Assembly: GCA_017640505.1 (NCBI GenBank)
Contig: JAEPQO010000001.1
Span: 1,814,625 to 1,878,624 of the forward strand
DNA from: Rhodospirillales bacterium
GTDB lineage: Bacteria > Pseudomonadota > Alphaproteobacteria > Rhodospirillales > Casp-alpha2
Direction: 5' to 3'
Length of the DNA: 64,000 bases
Position 1 is the first letter of the stretch; each line of letters starts with the position of its first letter. A program made the position numbers and the translations under genes. The notes under the pieces are model-generated. The model did no database searches. It saw only the letters and a list, made by a program, of their open reading frames with translations, and was not told the DNA's origin. Below are positions 26,389 to 35,420 of the stretch, piece by piece.

Positions 26389-28425
26389 ATGAACCCGTTT
26401 AAACGATTGAATGTATCAATGCTGATCGGCGCGATTGCCGGTCTCGCCATGCTGGGCTTCGCTGTTGTCGGCGGTGTCTATTACTTTGCTGACAAGGTTG
26501 AAAGCGGCCACCGCGCCGAAGTGGAGCGTGAAAACAAGGCCTTTAACCTGTTGCGCGACGTTGAAAGCGAATTTCTGCAGGCACGCCGCCGCGAGAAGGA
26601 TTTCCTTCTCCGTCTGGACATGAAGTATGCCGACAAACATGCGGAGGTCATTCAGTCCGCCAAAACCGATCTGGCATCACTGATCGAGATTGAAGAGAAA
26701 CCCGAGATCCGTGACCAGCTCGCGATCGTTTCGGAAAAGCTCGTGGCCTATGACGACAAGTTTGCCGGCGTCGTCGAACAGTGGAACGCCATCGGGCGCA
26801 CCGAGAAGGAAGGGCTTCTCGGCAATCTCCGCAGTTCTGTTCACAACGTCGAAGAAACCCTCAAGGGTTACGGCATCGAAGCCCTGACGGTGAAAATGCT
26901 TATGATGCGCCGGCACGAAAAAGACTTCCTGATGCGCCTTGACCCGAAATACATCGGCCGCATCGACAAACGTCAGGAAGAATTCCTGACCATCCTCGCC
27001 GAGCAGATCATTCCGGGCAACGCGCAGGATGAAATCCGGGGGCAGCTCCAGAGCTACGTGACGGATTTCAAGAAAATGGCCGAACTGCGCCTGCAGATCG
27101 TGGAATCGACCTCGGTGTTGAGCGACCTGTTCGCCGAGGCCGAAGGCCCGCTTGCGGAGGCTGCCGGACTTATTACGTCCATTTATACCGACGCGAAGGC
27201 CAACGCTGCCGCTGTCAGCGAACAGAGCCGGATCACCATCTTCATGGCCATGGGCATCACCGCTGCTGTCGTGATCCTGCTTTCGATGGTCATTGCCCGT
27301 GCGCTGACCGGTCCGATCGGCCAGATGACGTCGGCCATGACCAGACTGTCCGAGGGCGAAATGGATACGCCGGTACCGGCCACCGAGTACAGAAACGAAG
27401 TCGGTGCCATGGCAAAAGCCCTCGAGACCTTCAAGAACGCGATGATCGAGGCCGAACGCATGGCTGCCGAACAGGCGGAGCTCGAACGTAAAGCCGCCGA
27501 GGAACAGGCCAAGGCCGCCGAGGAACGCGAACGGGCTGCCAAGGAGCAGGCAGAAGCACAGGCCGCACAGGTGGCACGTGCAGAGAAGCTGCAGACGCTG
27601 ACCAACGAGTTCGAGCAGCGCGTCAACGAGGCGCTGGCAAGCGTCAACTCGGCGGTCGAACAGCTGTCGTCCACGTCCGGCGAAATGAACCAGTCAGCCG
27701 ACATGGTTAGTGAGCAGTCGATTAGTGTCTCCGCTGCGGCCAACGAAGCGTCCGTCAACGTTCAGACCGTCGCCACGGCGACCGAAGAACTGACGTCGTC
27801 GATCAGCGAAATCGGCACCCAGGTCAACAACTCGTCGAGGATCGCGGCGTCTGCCGTGACCCAGGCGGAAAAGACCACCGAGATGGTGTCCGGTCTCGCC
27901 CAGTCGGCGGAACGGATCGGCGAGATCGTCGAACTTATCAACGACATCGCCGAACGGACCAACCTGCTGGCGCTGAACGCGACCATCGAAGCTGCCCGCG
28001 CCGGCGATGCCGGCAAGGGATTTGCGGTGGTGGCTGCGGAAGTCGGCAATTTGGCGGAACAGACGGGCAAATCGACGGAGGAGATCACACTGCAGATTTC
28101 CGAAGTGCAGAAGTCGACCCACGCCGCCGTCGATGCGATCGGTCAGATTTCGACGACCATCCGCGAGATCAACGAAGTCTCGTCGGCGATCGCCGCAGCG
28201 GTCGAAGAACAGTCCGCCGCGACTAAGGAGATTGCCCGCAACGTCGAACAGGCGGCCGTGGGCACCAACGATGTGACGCAAAACATCACGCAGGTGTCCG
28301 AAGCCGCCGGCAAGTCGAAAACCTGTGCCGACCAGGTCGGATCAGCCTCCGGCGAGGTCGCGGCGCGGTCCAACGATCTGAACGGCTTCGTTCAGACCTT
28401 CCTGCAAGGCGTGCGCGCCACCTGA
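26389..28425 (+). CDS. Methyl-accepting chemotaxis protein with HBM-like periplasmic domain
   Basis: 678 residues from the ATG at 26389 with AAAGGAGG upstream. TM1 is at about residues 11-35. The long helical periplasmic region (about 36-285) carries two matching helices, RRREKDFLLRLDMKYADK and RRHEKDFLMRLDPKYIGR, the hallmark of a helical bimodular (HBM) sensor. TM2 is at about 290-312, followed by HAMP, an A/E-rich helix, and the signalling hairpin with ERTNLLALNATIEAARAGD. HBM receptors sense organic acids, directly or through a binding protein. The cytoplasmic linker is nearly identical to that of the other chemoreceptor at 23753-25510. Confidence 0.92.
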   Translation: MNPFKRLNVSMLIGAIAGLAMLGFAVVGGVYYFADKVESGHRAEVERENKAFNLLRDVESEFLQARRREKDFLLRLDMKYADKHAEVIQSAKTDLASLIEIEEKPEIRDQLAIVSEKLVAYDDKFAGVVEQWNAIGRTEKEGLLGNLRSSVHNVEETLKGYGIEALTVKMLMMRRHEKDFLMRLDPKYIGRIDKRQEEFLTILAEQIIPGNAQDEIRGQLQSYVTDFKKMAELRLQIVESTSVLSDLFAEAEGPLAEAAGLITSIYTDAKANAAAVSEQSRITIFMAMGITAAVVILLSMVIARALTGPIGQMTSAMTRLSEGEMDTPVPATEYRNEVGAMAKALETFKNAMIEAERMAAEQAELERKAAEEQAKAAEERERAAKEQAEAQAAQVARAEKLQTLTNEFEQRVNEALASVNSAVEQLSSTSGEMNQSADMVSEQSISVSAAANEASVNVQTVATATEELTSSISEIGTQVNNSSRIAASAVTQAEKTTEMVSGLAQSAERIGEIVELINDIAERTNLLALNATIEAARAGDAGKGFAVVAAEVGNLAEQTGKSTEEITLQISEVQKSTHAAVDAIGQISTTIREINEVSSAIAAAVEEQSAATKEIARNVEQAAVGTNDVTQNITQVSEAAGKSKTCADQVGSASGEVAARSNDLNGFVQTFLQGVRAT

Positions 28426-28464
28426 CGGCGGTGTCCGTTTTGCCCCCTTTGGCGGCATCGCACG

Positions 28465-28497
28465 AACCCTCGCCCTTCGGGGCGGGGGTTATTTTTT
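28465..28497 (+). terminator. Terminator of the second chemoreceptor gene
   Basis: AACCCTCGCCC pairs with GGGCGGGGGTT (28465-28475 with 28480-28490, one T-G wobble) around a TTCG loop, followed by ATTTTTT. Confidence 0.85.
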
Positions 28498-28623
28498 GTC
28501 GCGATACGGATATCCGGAAATATTTCGAAACATTCCTGCGAAACCCGAGCAACATCGGCCCCGTATAAAAATCATATTCAACGGGGTGAATACAAAACCA
28601 ACGCACCAAGGAAGATCACTGAA

Positions 28624-28941
28624 ATGAACGTGGAAAACATCAGATCATCATTCACCAAACAACGGGAAGCCTTCGTCCGCGCGGCCGAGAGCATGCAGGG
28701 CGTCTCCGAGGCATTACGCGAGCAGAAGAAGGCCGTCGATGCATGGCGGGAAGTGAACAAGCAACTTGGTGCCGAAACCGAGAAGCTTGCGGCCAACTAC
28801 ACCCGTTACGGTGAAAGCATCGGCCATGTCGGCGATCGTATTGTTCACCTCGGTGACACGGCACGCGACCTGGTGCGCATCATCGACGACTACGAAACCG
28901 GCAAGACGCGGCGCAATCTCGGCGCGGCTCATGCCGCCTAA
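28624..28941 (+). CDS. Small all-helical protein next to the HD-GYP regulator
   Basis: 105 residues, soluble and predicted almost wholly helical, with heptad-like spacing (EALREQKKAVDAWREVNKQL, then a segment around IGHVGDRIVHLGDTA). AAGGAAG precedes the ATG. A TATAAA hexamer at about 28564 could be its -10 box. The stop is 16 bases before the GTG of the REC/HD-GYP gene, so the two are probably co-transcribed. I do not recognise the family. A role as a partner or receptor-proximal adaptor is possible but unsupported. Confidence 0.65.
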   Translation: MNVENIRSSFTKQREAFVRAAESMQGVSEALREQKKAVDAWREVNKQLGAETEKLAANYTRYGESIGHVGDRIVHLGDTARDLVRIIDDYETGKTRRNLGAAHAA

Positions 28942-28957
28942 CGGAAGGCAGGACTAG

Positions 28958-30070
28958 GTGATAAACGATCCGCGGACCACGCAAACGGTACTGGTTGTCG
29001 ATGACGAACTGGATATTCGCGACATGGTCGCGGATTATCTGGAACGCCAGTCCTATCGTTGCTTGAAAGCCGCGAACGGCGAAGAAGCGTTGCTTGTTCT
29101 CCGTGAAAACGAGGATTGCCACATCGTTCTGACCGATCTCTCGATGCCCGTGATGGACGGGCTCGAAATGATCGAAAAGGTGCGCGACGAACAGGCTCGC
29201 GAACTGCAGTTCATCGTCATGACCGGTAACGGCGACAAGGATAAGGCCGTGCGCGCGCTCCGGCTCGGCGTGGCCGAATTCCTCGACAAACCGGTGTCGT
29301 GGCGGTCAATCCTGGAGGCGCTCAAGCGTGCCGGCGCAAACGTGGATCGAAGCCTGTCGCAGTCGGAATCCCTTCGTCAGACGAGCGACCTGCGCGACCG
29401 GCTCAATGCCGCCGAGCAGCAACTGTTTCATTCGCACAGGCTGGCGGCCAGGCAACTCGCGAACATTGCCCGCTACAAGGACGCCGAGACTCTCGAGCAT
29501 TGCGAACGGGTTGGCCGTTACGTCCGCGCGATGGCCGACCTCGTGGGTTATTCGAGCCGGGATGCAGCCGATATCGAATTGGCGGCAATCCTGCACGATA
29601 TCGGCAAGGTCGGGATTCCCGACGTATTGCTGATGAAGCTCGGCCCGCTGAGTATGGACGAATTCGAGGTCATGACCCGTCATACACTGCTGGGCGCGGA
29701 AATCCTGAAGGAACAGCGTGACAATCCGGTTTTCGAAATCGCGTACGACATCGCGCTCTATCACCACGAATGCTGGGATGGCTCTGGCTACCCGTACGGG
29801 ATTGCCGGAGAGGACATTCCCGTTGCTGCCCGGATTTGCGCCATTGCCGACGTCTATGACGCGCTCAGGTCGGAACGGCGCTACAAGTCGGCGGTCGATC
29901 ACGACGAAGCCCTCAGAATCATGACGCGCGGAGACGGACGCACGGCGCCGGATCACTTCGATCCCAACATGCTGACCATCTTCCTCAATAACAACGAACG
30001 CTTCGCCCGGATATTCGACGCCCTGCCCGACAACTCCATCACCGCCACCGGCGTACTTGAATCGGCATGA
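28958..30070 (+). CDS. Response regulator with HD-GYP output domain (putative c-di-GMP phosphodiesterase)
   Basis: 370 residues starting at GTG 28958. The receiver domain spans residues 8-130 with phospho-acceptor D60 in LTDLSMPVMDG and the conserved K in FLDKPVS. The HD-GYP domain spans about 160-350. The metal-binding HD is H213-D214 in ILHDIGKVGIPD, a further histidine pair is in LYHHECWDGSGYP, and the GYP motif is intact. The domain hydrolyses c-di-GMP, linking the sensory block to motility or surface lifestyle. It resembles RpfG. It lies just before the hybrid histidine kinase gene. Confidence 0.92.
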   Translation: MINDPRTTQTVLVVDDELDIRDMVADYLERQSYRCLKAANGEEALLVLRENEDCHIVLTDLSMPVMDGLEMIEKVRDEQARELQFIVMTGNGDKDKAVRALRLGVAEFLDKPVSWRSILEALKRAGANVDRSLSQSESLRQTSDLRDRLNAAEQQLFHSHRLAARQLANIARYKDAETLEHCERVGRYVRAMADLVGYSSRDAADIELAAILHDIGKVGIPDVLLMKLGPLSMDEFEVMTRHTLLGAEILKEQRDNPVFEIAYDIALYHHECWDGSGYPYGIAGEDIPVAARICAIADVYDALRSERRYKSAVDHDEALRIMTRGDGRTAPDHFDPNMLTIFLNNNERFARIFDALPDNSITATGVLESA

Positions 30071-30080
30071 TTTGAGTGAT

Positions 30081-30100
30081 CTCATAAATGAAATTATGAG
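30081..30100. promoter_or_regulatory. Perfect inverted repeat ahead of the hybrid kinase gene
   Basis: CTCATAA (30081-30087) and TTATGAG (30094-30100) are perfect arms separated by six bases. There is no following T tract, so an operator is more likely than a terminator. Confidence 0.5.
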
Positions 30101-30156
30101 AGTAGGGGTGCCGCCGAGGCCTCTTGGCGAGCGGAGGATTGCCCCGGGTAGGTGGG

Positions 30157-33100
30157 ATGTCGTTGGATGAGCTAGAGTTCGGTCTAGAACTGCTGAAGGT
30201 GTTGGCACTCGTCGGGCTCGGTGTCCTGTTGGCCGTCATCCTGAAGCGGATCCGGGACTACACGTTCCTCTACCGGTTCCTTTTGACGATGGGCGGGCTC
30301 TGGTTCCTGGTGTTTGTCGCGTCCGTTGTCGATGTTCTCGACGATGCAACGATCGAAGAGTTCCAATACACGGGCATCCTCCAGGTCGTGCTCGAGGATC
30401 TGCTGATCATCGTCAGCATTTTCGGTGTCGGTTACGCGCTCTACCGCTATTCGCCGACACTGATGGCGCTTGAGAATACCGCCAATATCATGCGTCGGCA
30501 CGAGGCGGATCTGATTTCGCGCGAGCGCAACGAAATCCGCCTCAATCAGGAACTCGAAGCCCTCTATCAGCTGCAGCGGACATCGACGATCGGGGACCTT
30601 AACGAGATTCTGAAGCGCGTGGCGTTTGCCCTCGACGTTTCGCGGGTTGGTTTCTGGCTCTTCAACGACAGCCGCGATGCGATTGTGTGCGAGGAATTGA
30701 TCGACGCCCGCCAAGGGGATCCGGTTAAGGGCCTGGAACTCCGCCAGCAAGATTTCCCCAGGTACTTCGGTGCAATCCAGTCGAGCCGCGTCCTTCGTGC
30801 CATCGACGCCGAGAAGGATCCGCGCACGTCCGAGTTCGTCGGCAATTACTTCGAGGAGCACGGCATTAAGTCGCTGTGCGATGTCTCGCTCGAGGTGCCG
30901 GGTGTGCTCATGGGCGTCATCTGCGTCGAAGCTGTTGACGACATCCGCAACTGGTCGTTCGAGGAAGTGTCATTCATCCGCTCGGTCGGCGACCTGTTGA
31001 TCCAGGAATACGCCAAGGCCAGGATTCTTGAATCCAACGCGGCCCTTACGAAGACGAAGGCCGAGTTCCAGGCGATCGCCGATTATACGTACGGCTGGGA
31101 AATGTGGCTCGACCGTGGCGGCCGGGTGCTTTGGGTCAATGCCGCGGCACGGCGCATCACGGGGTATTCCGTTGCCGAGTGCCTCGGGATCGAAAACTTC
31201 CCGTTGAACCTGGCCGCAGATGACGATGAGCGGCGACGGTTCCGCGAGTACATCGTCGCAGCCGGGCACGGCGGGGTCGCGGATTCCATGCCGTTTACGA
31301 TTGTCGACCGGGACGGGCGGCGCAAGAACCTGGAAATTTCCTGGCAGTCCGTGAAGGAAAATGAGGCCAATGTCGGCGGTATCCGCATGTCGATCCGTGA
31401 CGTCACGGCAAGGTTGCACGCCGAGCAATCTCTCCGTGTCGAGGAAAACAAACGGCGCGAGGCGTTCCGGCAACTACAGGCGTTCCTGCAGAGCACGCCG
31501 ACGCCATTTATCCAGGTCGACCTGGACGGCAAAGTGGTTGAATGGAACCCGAGTGCCGAGCGGGTGTTCGGGTGGCAGCGTGACGAGGCGCTTGGCCGGG
31601 AGACACATTTTCTTTTTCCCGAACACTTGCATGACCGTGTCGCCGAATGGCGCCAGGGCGAAGTGAAGCAAGACTATGTAACCCGAACGATCGAGAACGT
31701 GCGCAAGGACGGAAGCGTCATCATCTGCGAGTGGCACAACACGATCGTGCGCGACGACGACGGTGCGCCTGCCGTCTACTTTGCAATTGCGCTGGATGTT
31801 ACCGAACGGGTGCTGAGCCGACGGCGCTTGGAAGCCGAACGGCAGCGGCTGCTCGATTTCTCCGGTTCGGCCTCGGACTTTTTCTGGGAGATCGACAGCG
31901 AGGGTGCCATGACCTATGCGTCGGAGCGGCTTTACGAATTCATCGATTCCACACCGGAAGAGATGATGGGCCGGAAGTTTGAGGGTATTTCCCATTTTTA
32001 CGAGGGCGGTGGAAAAGGCGAGGTCCTGCAGGCAATCGACACACGGGAGCCATTCCGGGACCTGATTGTGCGAGGCACAAGGCGGATAACCGGCGGGCGT
32101 TATAATTTTTCGCTAAGCGCAACACCGATATTCGATGAAGACGGGCAGTATCTGGGGTATCGCGGTACGGGTCGCGAAGTCACTGGCGAGATTATGCAGA
32201 AGACGCTCGAACGCCTGATCTCGCTGAATGTCGGGGGCACCGTGGGCAAGGATTATTTCAGCGCGGTGGCGAAGAACCTCGTCGGTTCACTGGACATCGA
32301 CTGGGCGTTCATCGCCGAACTGGACCGCATCCGCGACGGCCAGGTCCAGGTTATCGCCGGCTGCGGGCCGGACGGTGAGGTCGTGCCGTTCCGTTATCAG
32401 ATCGAGGGAACGCCCTGCAGCACCATCAGCCGGGACGCGCTGGCGATTTACAAGGATGGTGTCGCGGAACTGTTTCCCGACGATGCGGATTTGAAGAGGC
32501 TGTCGGCGCGGGGCTACGCGGGGATCCGGCTCGATGATGCAAATGGTTCGATGATCGGTGTTCTTATTCTGATCTCGTCGATGCCGTTGCGCGAAGAAGA
32601 CACGATCCGCAGCGCACTGCATGTGTTCGCGCCGCGTGCGGCTGCCGAGTTGAACCGGCGCCGTTCGGAAGAGGAGAGGGAGGTGCTGCAGATGCAGTTC
32701 CTGCACTCGCAGCGAATGGAGACCATGGGGGCGCTGGCCGGTGGGATCGCGCACGATTTCAACAATATCCTGACGCCGATCATGGGATATTCGGACATGC
32801 TGGTCGAGGATCTGGCCGACGACAACAGCGCACGCGGCGCAGCTGAGGCCATCCTGCGCGGCGCGCGGCGCGCCAAGGGGCTGGTGGAACAGATCCTGGA
32901 CTTCTCGCGCCGTGGCGATGCGACTCATGCCGGCACGTTCGACCTCGTGCCCATTATCGAAAGCGCCATCAGCTTCATTTCCGCCACGCTGCCGCCGAAC
33001 ATCCGGATCGCCACGACGGTCGACGGCGGAACGCATCGCGTGCAGGGCGATCCGACCAAATTCGATCAGGTGCTGATGAACCTGATCACCAATTCATGGC

Positions 33101-33885
33101 ACGCCATCGGCGAACAAGACGGGGAAATCGAAATCCGGATCGAAACGGCTTCCATTTCGGAAGAGGTTGCCGCGATCAAGCCGCCGCTGCGACCGGGAAG
33201 TGTTGCCAAGGTGTCGGTCATCGACAACGGGTGCGGGATCAACTCGGAAACGCTGGACCGTATCTTCGAGCCCTATTTCACGACCAAGGGGTCGGGCAAA
33301 GGAACCGGTTTTGGGCTCTCTACCGTGAAGGGGATCATTGAATCCATGGGCGGCGTGGTCGAGGCGTCCAGCCGTTTCGGCGAAGGTGCCACGTTTTCGA
33401 TGCTGATACCGCTTTCGGATGTGATCCAGGAAGAGGCAACGGACGTACCGATACAGTCGCCATTCGCGTTGGCATCGCGTTTGAAATCGGCACACCTGAG
33501 CGTCCTTTATATCGACGATGAAAAGGAAAATGCGGTAATGGCTTCCAAGTTGCTCGAACGCCTCGGGCATTCGGTTACCGTGTTCGATATGCCGGAAGAC
33601 GCGCTGGCGGCGGTGCGCGACGATCCGTCGGGGTTCGACATGATGATTACCGACGACAGTATGCCCGGCATGTCGGGGTCCGTGTTGAGCGCGGAAGTCC
33701 TCAAAGTGAGTCCGTACATTCCGATAATTGTCGTATCCGGCGGAAGCGGTCAATTTGCCGCGGAAAGATACGGTCCGTTGGGGGTTTCGGTGTTTGTATC
33801 GAAACCTTTCGGCCGCGAAGAGATCGAAACGGCGATCCGGACCGCGGCCGATGTGACTGTGTCAAATTTGATGGAGCGGTTATAG
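30157..33885 (+). CDS. Membrane hybrid histidine kinase with GAF and multiple PAS domains
   Basis: About 1242 residues from the ATG at 30157; an upstream alternative start at 30124 adds 11. Three hydrophobic segments lie in the first 110 residues, followed by a coiled coil and a GAF-like domain (about 150-290). Three PAS domains follow at about 300-420, 440-555 and 570-690, then a second GAF-like domain (about 700-845). The HisKA domain has phospho-accepting H866 in GGIAHDFNN, followed by HATPase with IDNGCGI and GKGTGFGLSTVKG. The C-terminal receiver has D1166 in ITDDSMPGMSG and K in FVSKPFGR. The domain order suggests integration of several signals. The response-regulator gene 22 bases downstream is a likely partner. 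Confidence 0.93.
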   Translation: MSLDELEFGLELLKVLALVGLGVLLAVILKRIRDYTFLYRFLLTMGGLWFLVFVASVVDVLDDATIEEFQYTGILQVVLEDLLIIVSIFGVGYALYRYSPTLMALENTANIMRRHEADLISRERNEIRLNQELEALYQLQRTSTIGDLNEILKRVAFALDVSRVGFWLFNDSRDAIVCEELIDARQGDPVKGLELRQQDFPRYFGAIQSSRVLRAIDAEKDPRTSEFVGNYFEEHGIKSLCDVSLEVPGVLMGVICVEAVDDIRNWSFEEVSFIRSVGDLLIQEYAKARILESNAALTKTKAEFQAIADYTYGWEMWLDRGGRVLWVNAAARRITGYSVAECLGIENFPLNLAADDDERRRFREYIVAAGHGGVADSMPFTIVDRDGRRKNLEISWQSVKENEANVGGIRMSIRDVTARLHAEQSLRVEENKRREAFRQLQAFLQSTPTPFIQVDLDGKVVEWNPSAERVFGWQRDEALGRETHFLFPEHLHDRVAEWRQGEVKQDYVTRTIENVRKDGSVIICEWHNTIVRDDDGAPAVYFAIALDVTERVLSRRRLEAERQRLLDFSGSASDFFWEIDSEGAMTYASERLYEFIDSTPEEMMGRKFEGISHFYEGGGKGEVLQAIDTREPFRDLIVRGTRRITGGRYNFSLSATPIFDEDGQYLGYRGTGREVTGEIMQKTLERLISLNVGGTVGKDYFSAVAKNLVGSLDIDWAFIAELDRIRDGQVQVIAGCGPDGEVVPFRYQIEGTPCSTISRDALAIYKDGVAELFPDDADLKRLSARGYAGIRLDDANGSMIGVLILISSMPLREEDTIRSALHVFAPRAAAELNRRRSEEEREVLQMQFLHSQRMETMGALAGGIAHDFNNILTPIMGYSDMLVEDLADDNSARGAAEAILRGARRAKGLVEQILDFSRRGDATHAGTFDLVPIIESAISFISATLPPNIRIATTVDGGTHRVQGDPTKFDQVLMNLITNSWHAIGEQDGEIEIRIETASISEEVAAIKPPLRPGSVAKVSVIDNGCGINSETLDRIFEPYFTTKGSGKGTGFGLSTVKGIIESMGGVVEASSRFGEGATFSMLIPLSDVIQEEATDVPIQSPFALASRLKSAHLSVLYIDDEKENAVMASKLLERLGHSVTVFDMPEDALAAVRDDPSGFDMMITDDSMPGMSGSVLSAEVLKVSPYIPIIVVSGGSGQFAAERYGPLGVSVFVSKPFGREEIETAIRTAADVTVSNLMERL

Positions 33886-33907
33886 TATTCCCTGAAGGGG
33901 GCTGCCC

Positions 33908-34633
33908 GTGGACTATACGAGACTAAGCGTTTTGATAGTCGAGGACGATCCGGATATTGCCGGACTCGTTGAGCATTGCCTAAAGGAAATTGCCATCACG
34001 CCGGTCGTCGTGGGATCGAATGCCGAGGCGCGCGACGCGCTGGCGAACAATACCTTCAATATCGTCATTGCAGATTTGAGCCTGCCCGATGGTGACGGCC
34101 TGTCGCTGGCGCGGGATGTGGCGGCTCTTGAAACCACGGGTCTGATCATTCTGACCGGCCGCGCGGAGACGACGGACAAGATCATCGGCCTTGAAATGGG
34201 GGCGGACGACTATATCACGAAACCCTTCGAGCGGCGGGAACTGAACGCCCGGGTCAAGGGGCTGGCGCGGCGCATTATGGCGTTGAAAAACGTCCCGCAA
34301 ACCAGCGATGACGACGCAGAGGTGATCCGGTTCGGCGATTGGAGCATGCTGCTCGACAAAATGCGGATAGAGCATGAGGACGGCCGCGGCCATGACCTCA
34401 ATGCATCGGAGTTCGAGTTGCTGAAAATGTTCGTTGACCGGCCCGGGCGTATCCTCAGCCGGGACCAGATCATGGATTTCCTGTTTACGAACGCGTCGCC
34501 CGCATTCGACAGGTCAATCGATGTCCGCGTCAGCCGGCTGCGCTCTAAAATCGAGGAAGACCCGAAGCACCCCAACCTTATCGTGACGGCGCGAAACGTC
34601 GGGTATGTGTTCCGCGCGAAAGTCGTCCGTTAG
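33908..34633 (+). CDS. OmpR/PhoB-family response regulator
   Basis: 241 residues starting at GTG 33908. The receiver domain (residues 5-120) has the acidic pair E12-D13, phospho-acceptor D56 in IADLSLPDGDG, and K in YITKPFERREL. The winged-helix DNA-binding domain (about 140-238) has LNASEFELLKMFVDRPGRIL, and a C-terminal segment around VRVSRLRSKIEED. It follows the hybrid kinase gene by 22 bases and probably takes phosphate from it, possibly through the kinase's own receiver. Its stop overlaps the stop of the opposing 77-residue gene. Confidence 0.95.
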   Translation: MDYTRLSVLIVEDDPDIAGLVEHCLKEIAITPVVVGSNAEARDALANNTFNIVIADLSLPDGDGLSLARDVAALETTGLIILTGRAETTDKIIGLEMGADDYITKPFERRELNARVKGLARRIMALKNVPQTSDDDAEVIRFGDWSMLLDKMRIEHEDGRGHDLNASEFELLKMFVDRPGRILSRDQIMDFLFTNASPAFDRSIDVRVSRLRSKIEEDPKHPNLIVTARNVGYVFRAKVVR

Positions 34634-34863
34634 GCGGTCCTCTTCAGGCAATCCGCCCATTCCTGTAAGGTTTCGCTTGGCAACACGCCGTGGTTCCGTA
34701 TGTCGTCTTCGATCCATTTTTGAATACTTTCGAGCCTTTCCCGGAACAATTCCTCGACGACCTCAAGCGTGCCGATGTCGGCACGTTCGGTGGCGTACTG
34801 CAGTACGTCGATAAGTGTCTGAAAGCGATCGACATTTTGTTCGAATGCTTCGACGCGGCGCAT
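34630..34863 (-). CDS. Small acidic helical protein
   Basis: 77 residues from the ATG at 34863, chosen because AAGGAGG lies directly upstream; an ATG at 34905 would add 14 residues. The sequence is amphipathic helix throughout (EQNVDRFQTLIDVLQYATE, then LFRERLESIQKWIED). The stop codon overlaps the response-regulator stop by four bases. Unknown family. Confidence 0.6.
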   Translation of the reverse strand: MRRVEAFEQNVDRFQTLIDVLQYATERADIGTLEVVEELFRERLESIQKWIEDDIRNHGVLPSETLQEWADCLKRTA

Positions 34864-35022
34864 GTCCGCCTCCTTCTGCCGGTTGGGCTGGGGCATTTCC
34901 GTCAACGATGCTGGTTTTTGTTAAACGGCCGATCACGCGACCGGGCATGTGCGGAACTTACAGGAGGCGGGCTGTCTGGCGATGTCGCCGAGATTTCCGA
35001 TTATGTCGGAATGATTCGGCGC

Positions 35023-35289
35023 TCAGGTGGTCCGTGCGAGGCGGGCAAGTGCTTCGTCGTAGGCATTGTTGGCGGCCTTGAGGGCGTCCGAAATCGTGCT
35101 AAGGCGCTCATCGAGGTTTGCAAGCTTGTCCTGCAGCGTGGCGACGGACTCGCTGAACTCGTCGGTCGTGAGGTCCATTTCGGCAACGGCCCGGCGCAGG
35201 CGCAAGATGGATTCCGGCGGCTCGGTGATCTCGACGTCTGGGCGGAGCGGTACGACGTTTTCGCCGCCGGCGTTTGAACGAGAAGTCAT
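35023..35289 (-). CDS. Small coiled-coil protein
   Basis: 88 residues. After a proline-containing N-terminus (VVPLRPDVEITEPPES), residues 35-85 form a long heptad-patterned helix (SVATLQDKLANLDERLSTIS). It reads in the same direction as the 77-residue gene, 159 bases upstream of it. Not recognised. The helical pattern suggests oligomerisation or a partner protein. Confidence 0.55.
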   Translation of the reverse strand: MTSRSNAGGENVVPLRPDVEITEPPESILRLRRAVAEMDLTTDEFSESVATLQDKLANLDERLSTISDALKAANNAYDEALARLARTT

Positions 35290-35420
35290 TCCCAGATAGT
35301 AGCCCGAAATGCACCCGGTACCTAATTTCGGTTTTATTGCAAAAATTCTCTTTCCCGTTCAATGGTTTCGGAGGCGGAACGGATGTCCCGCCCCCGTTTA
35401 TCCACAGGAAAAAGCCGGAA

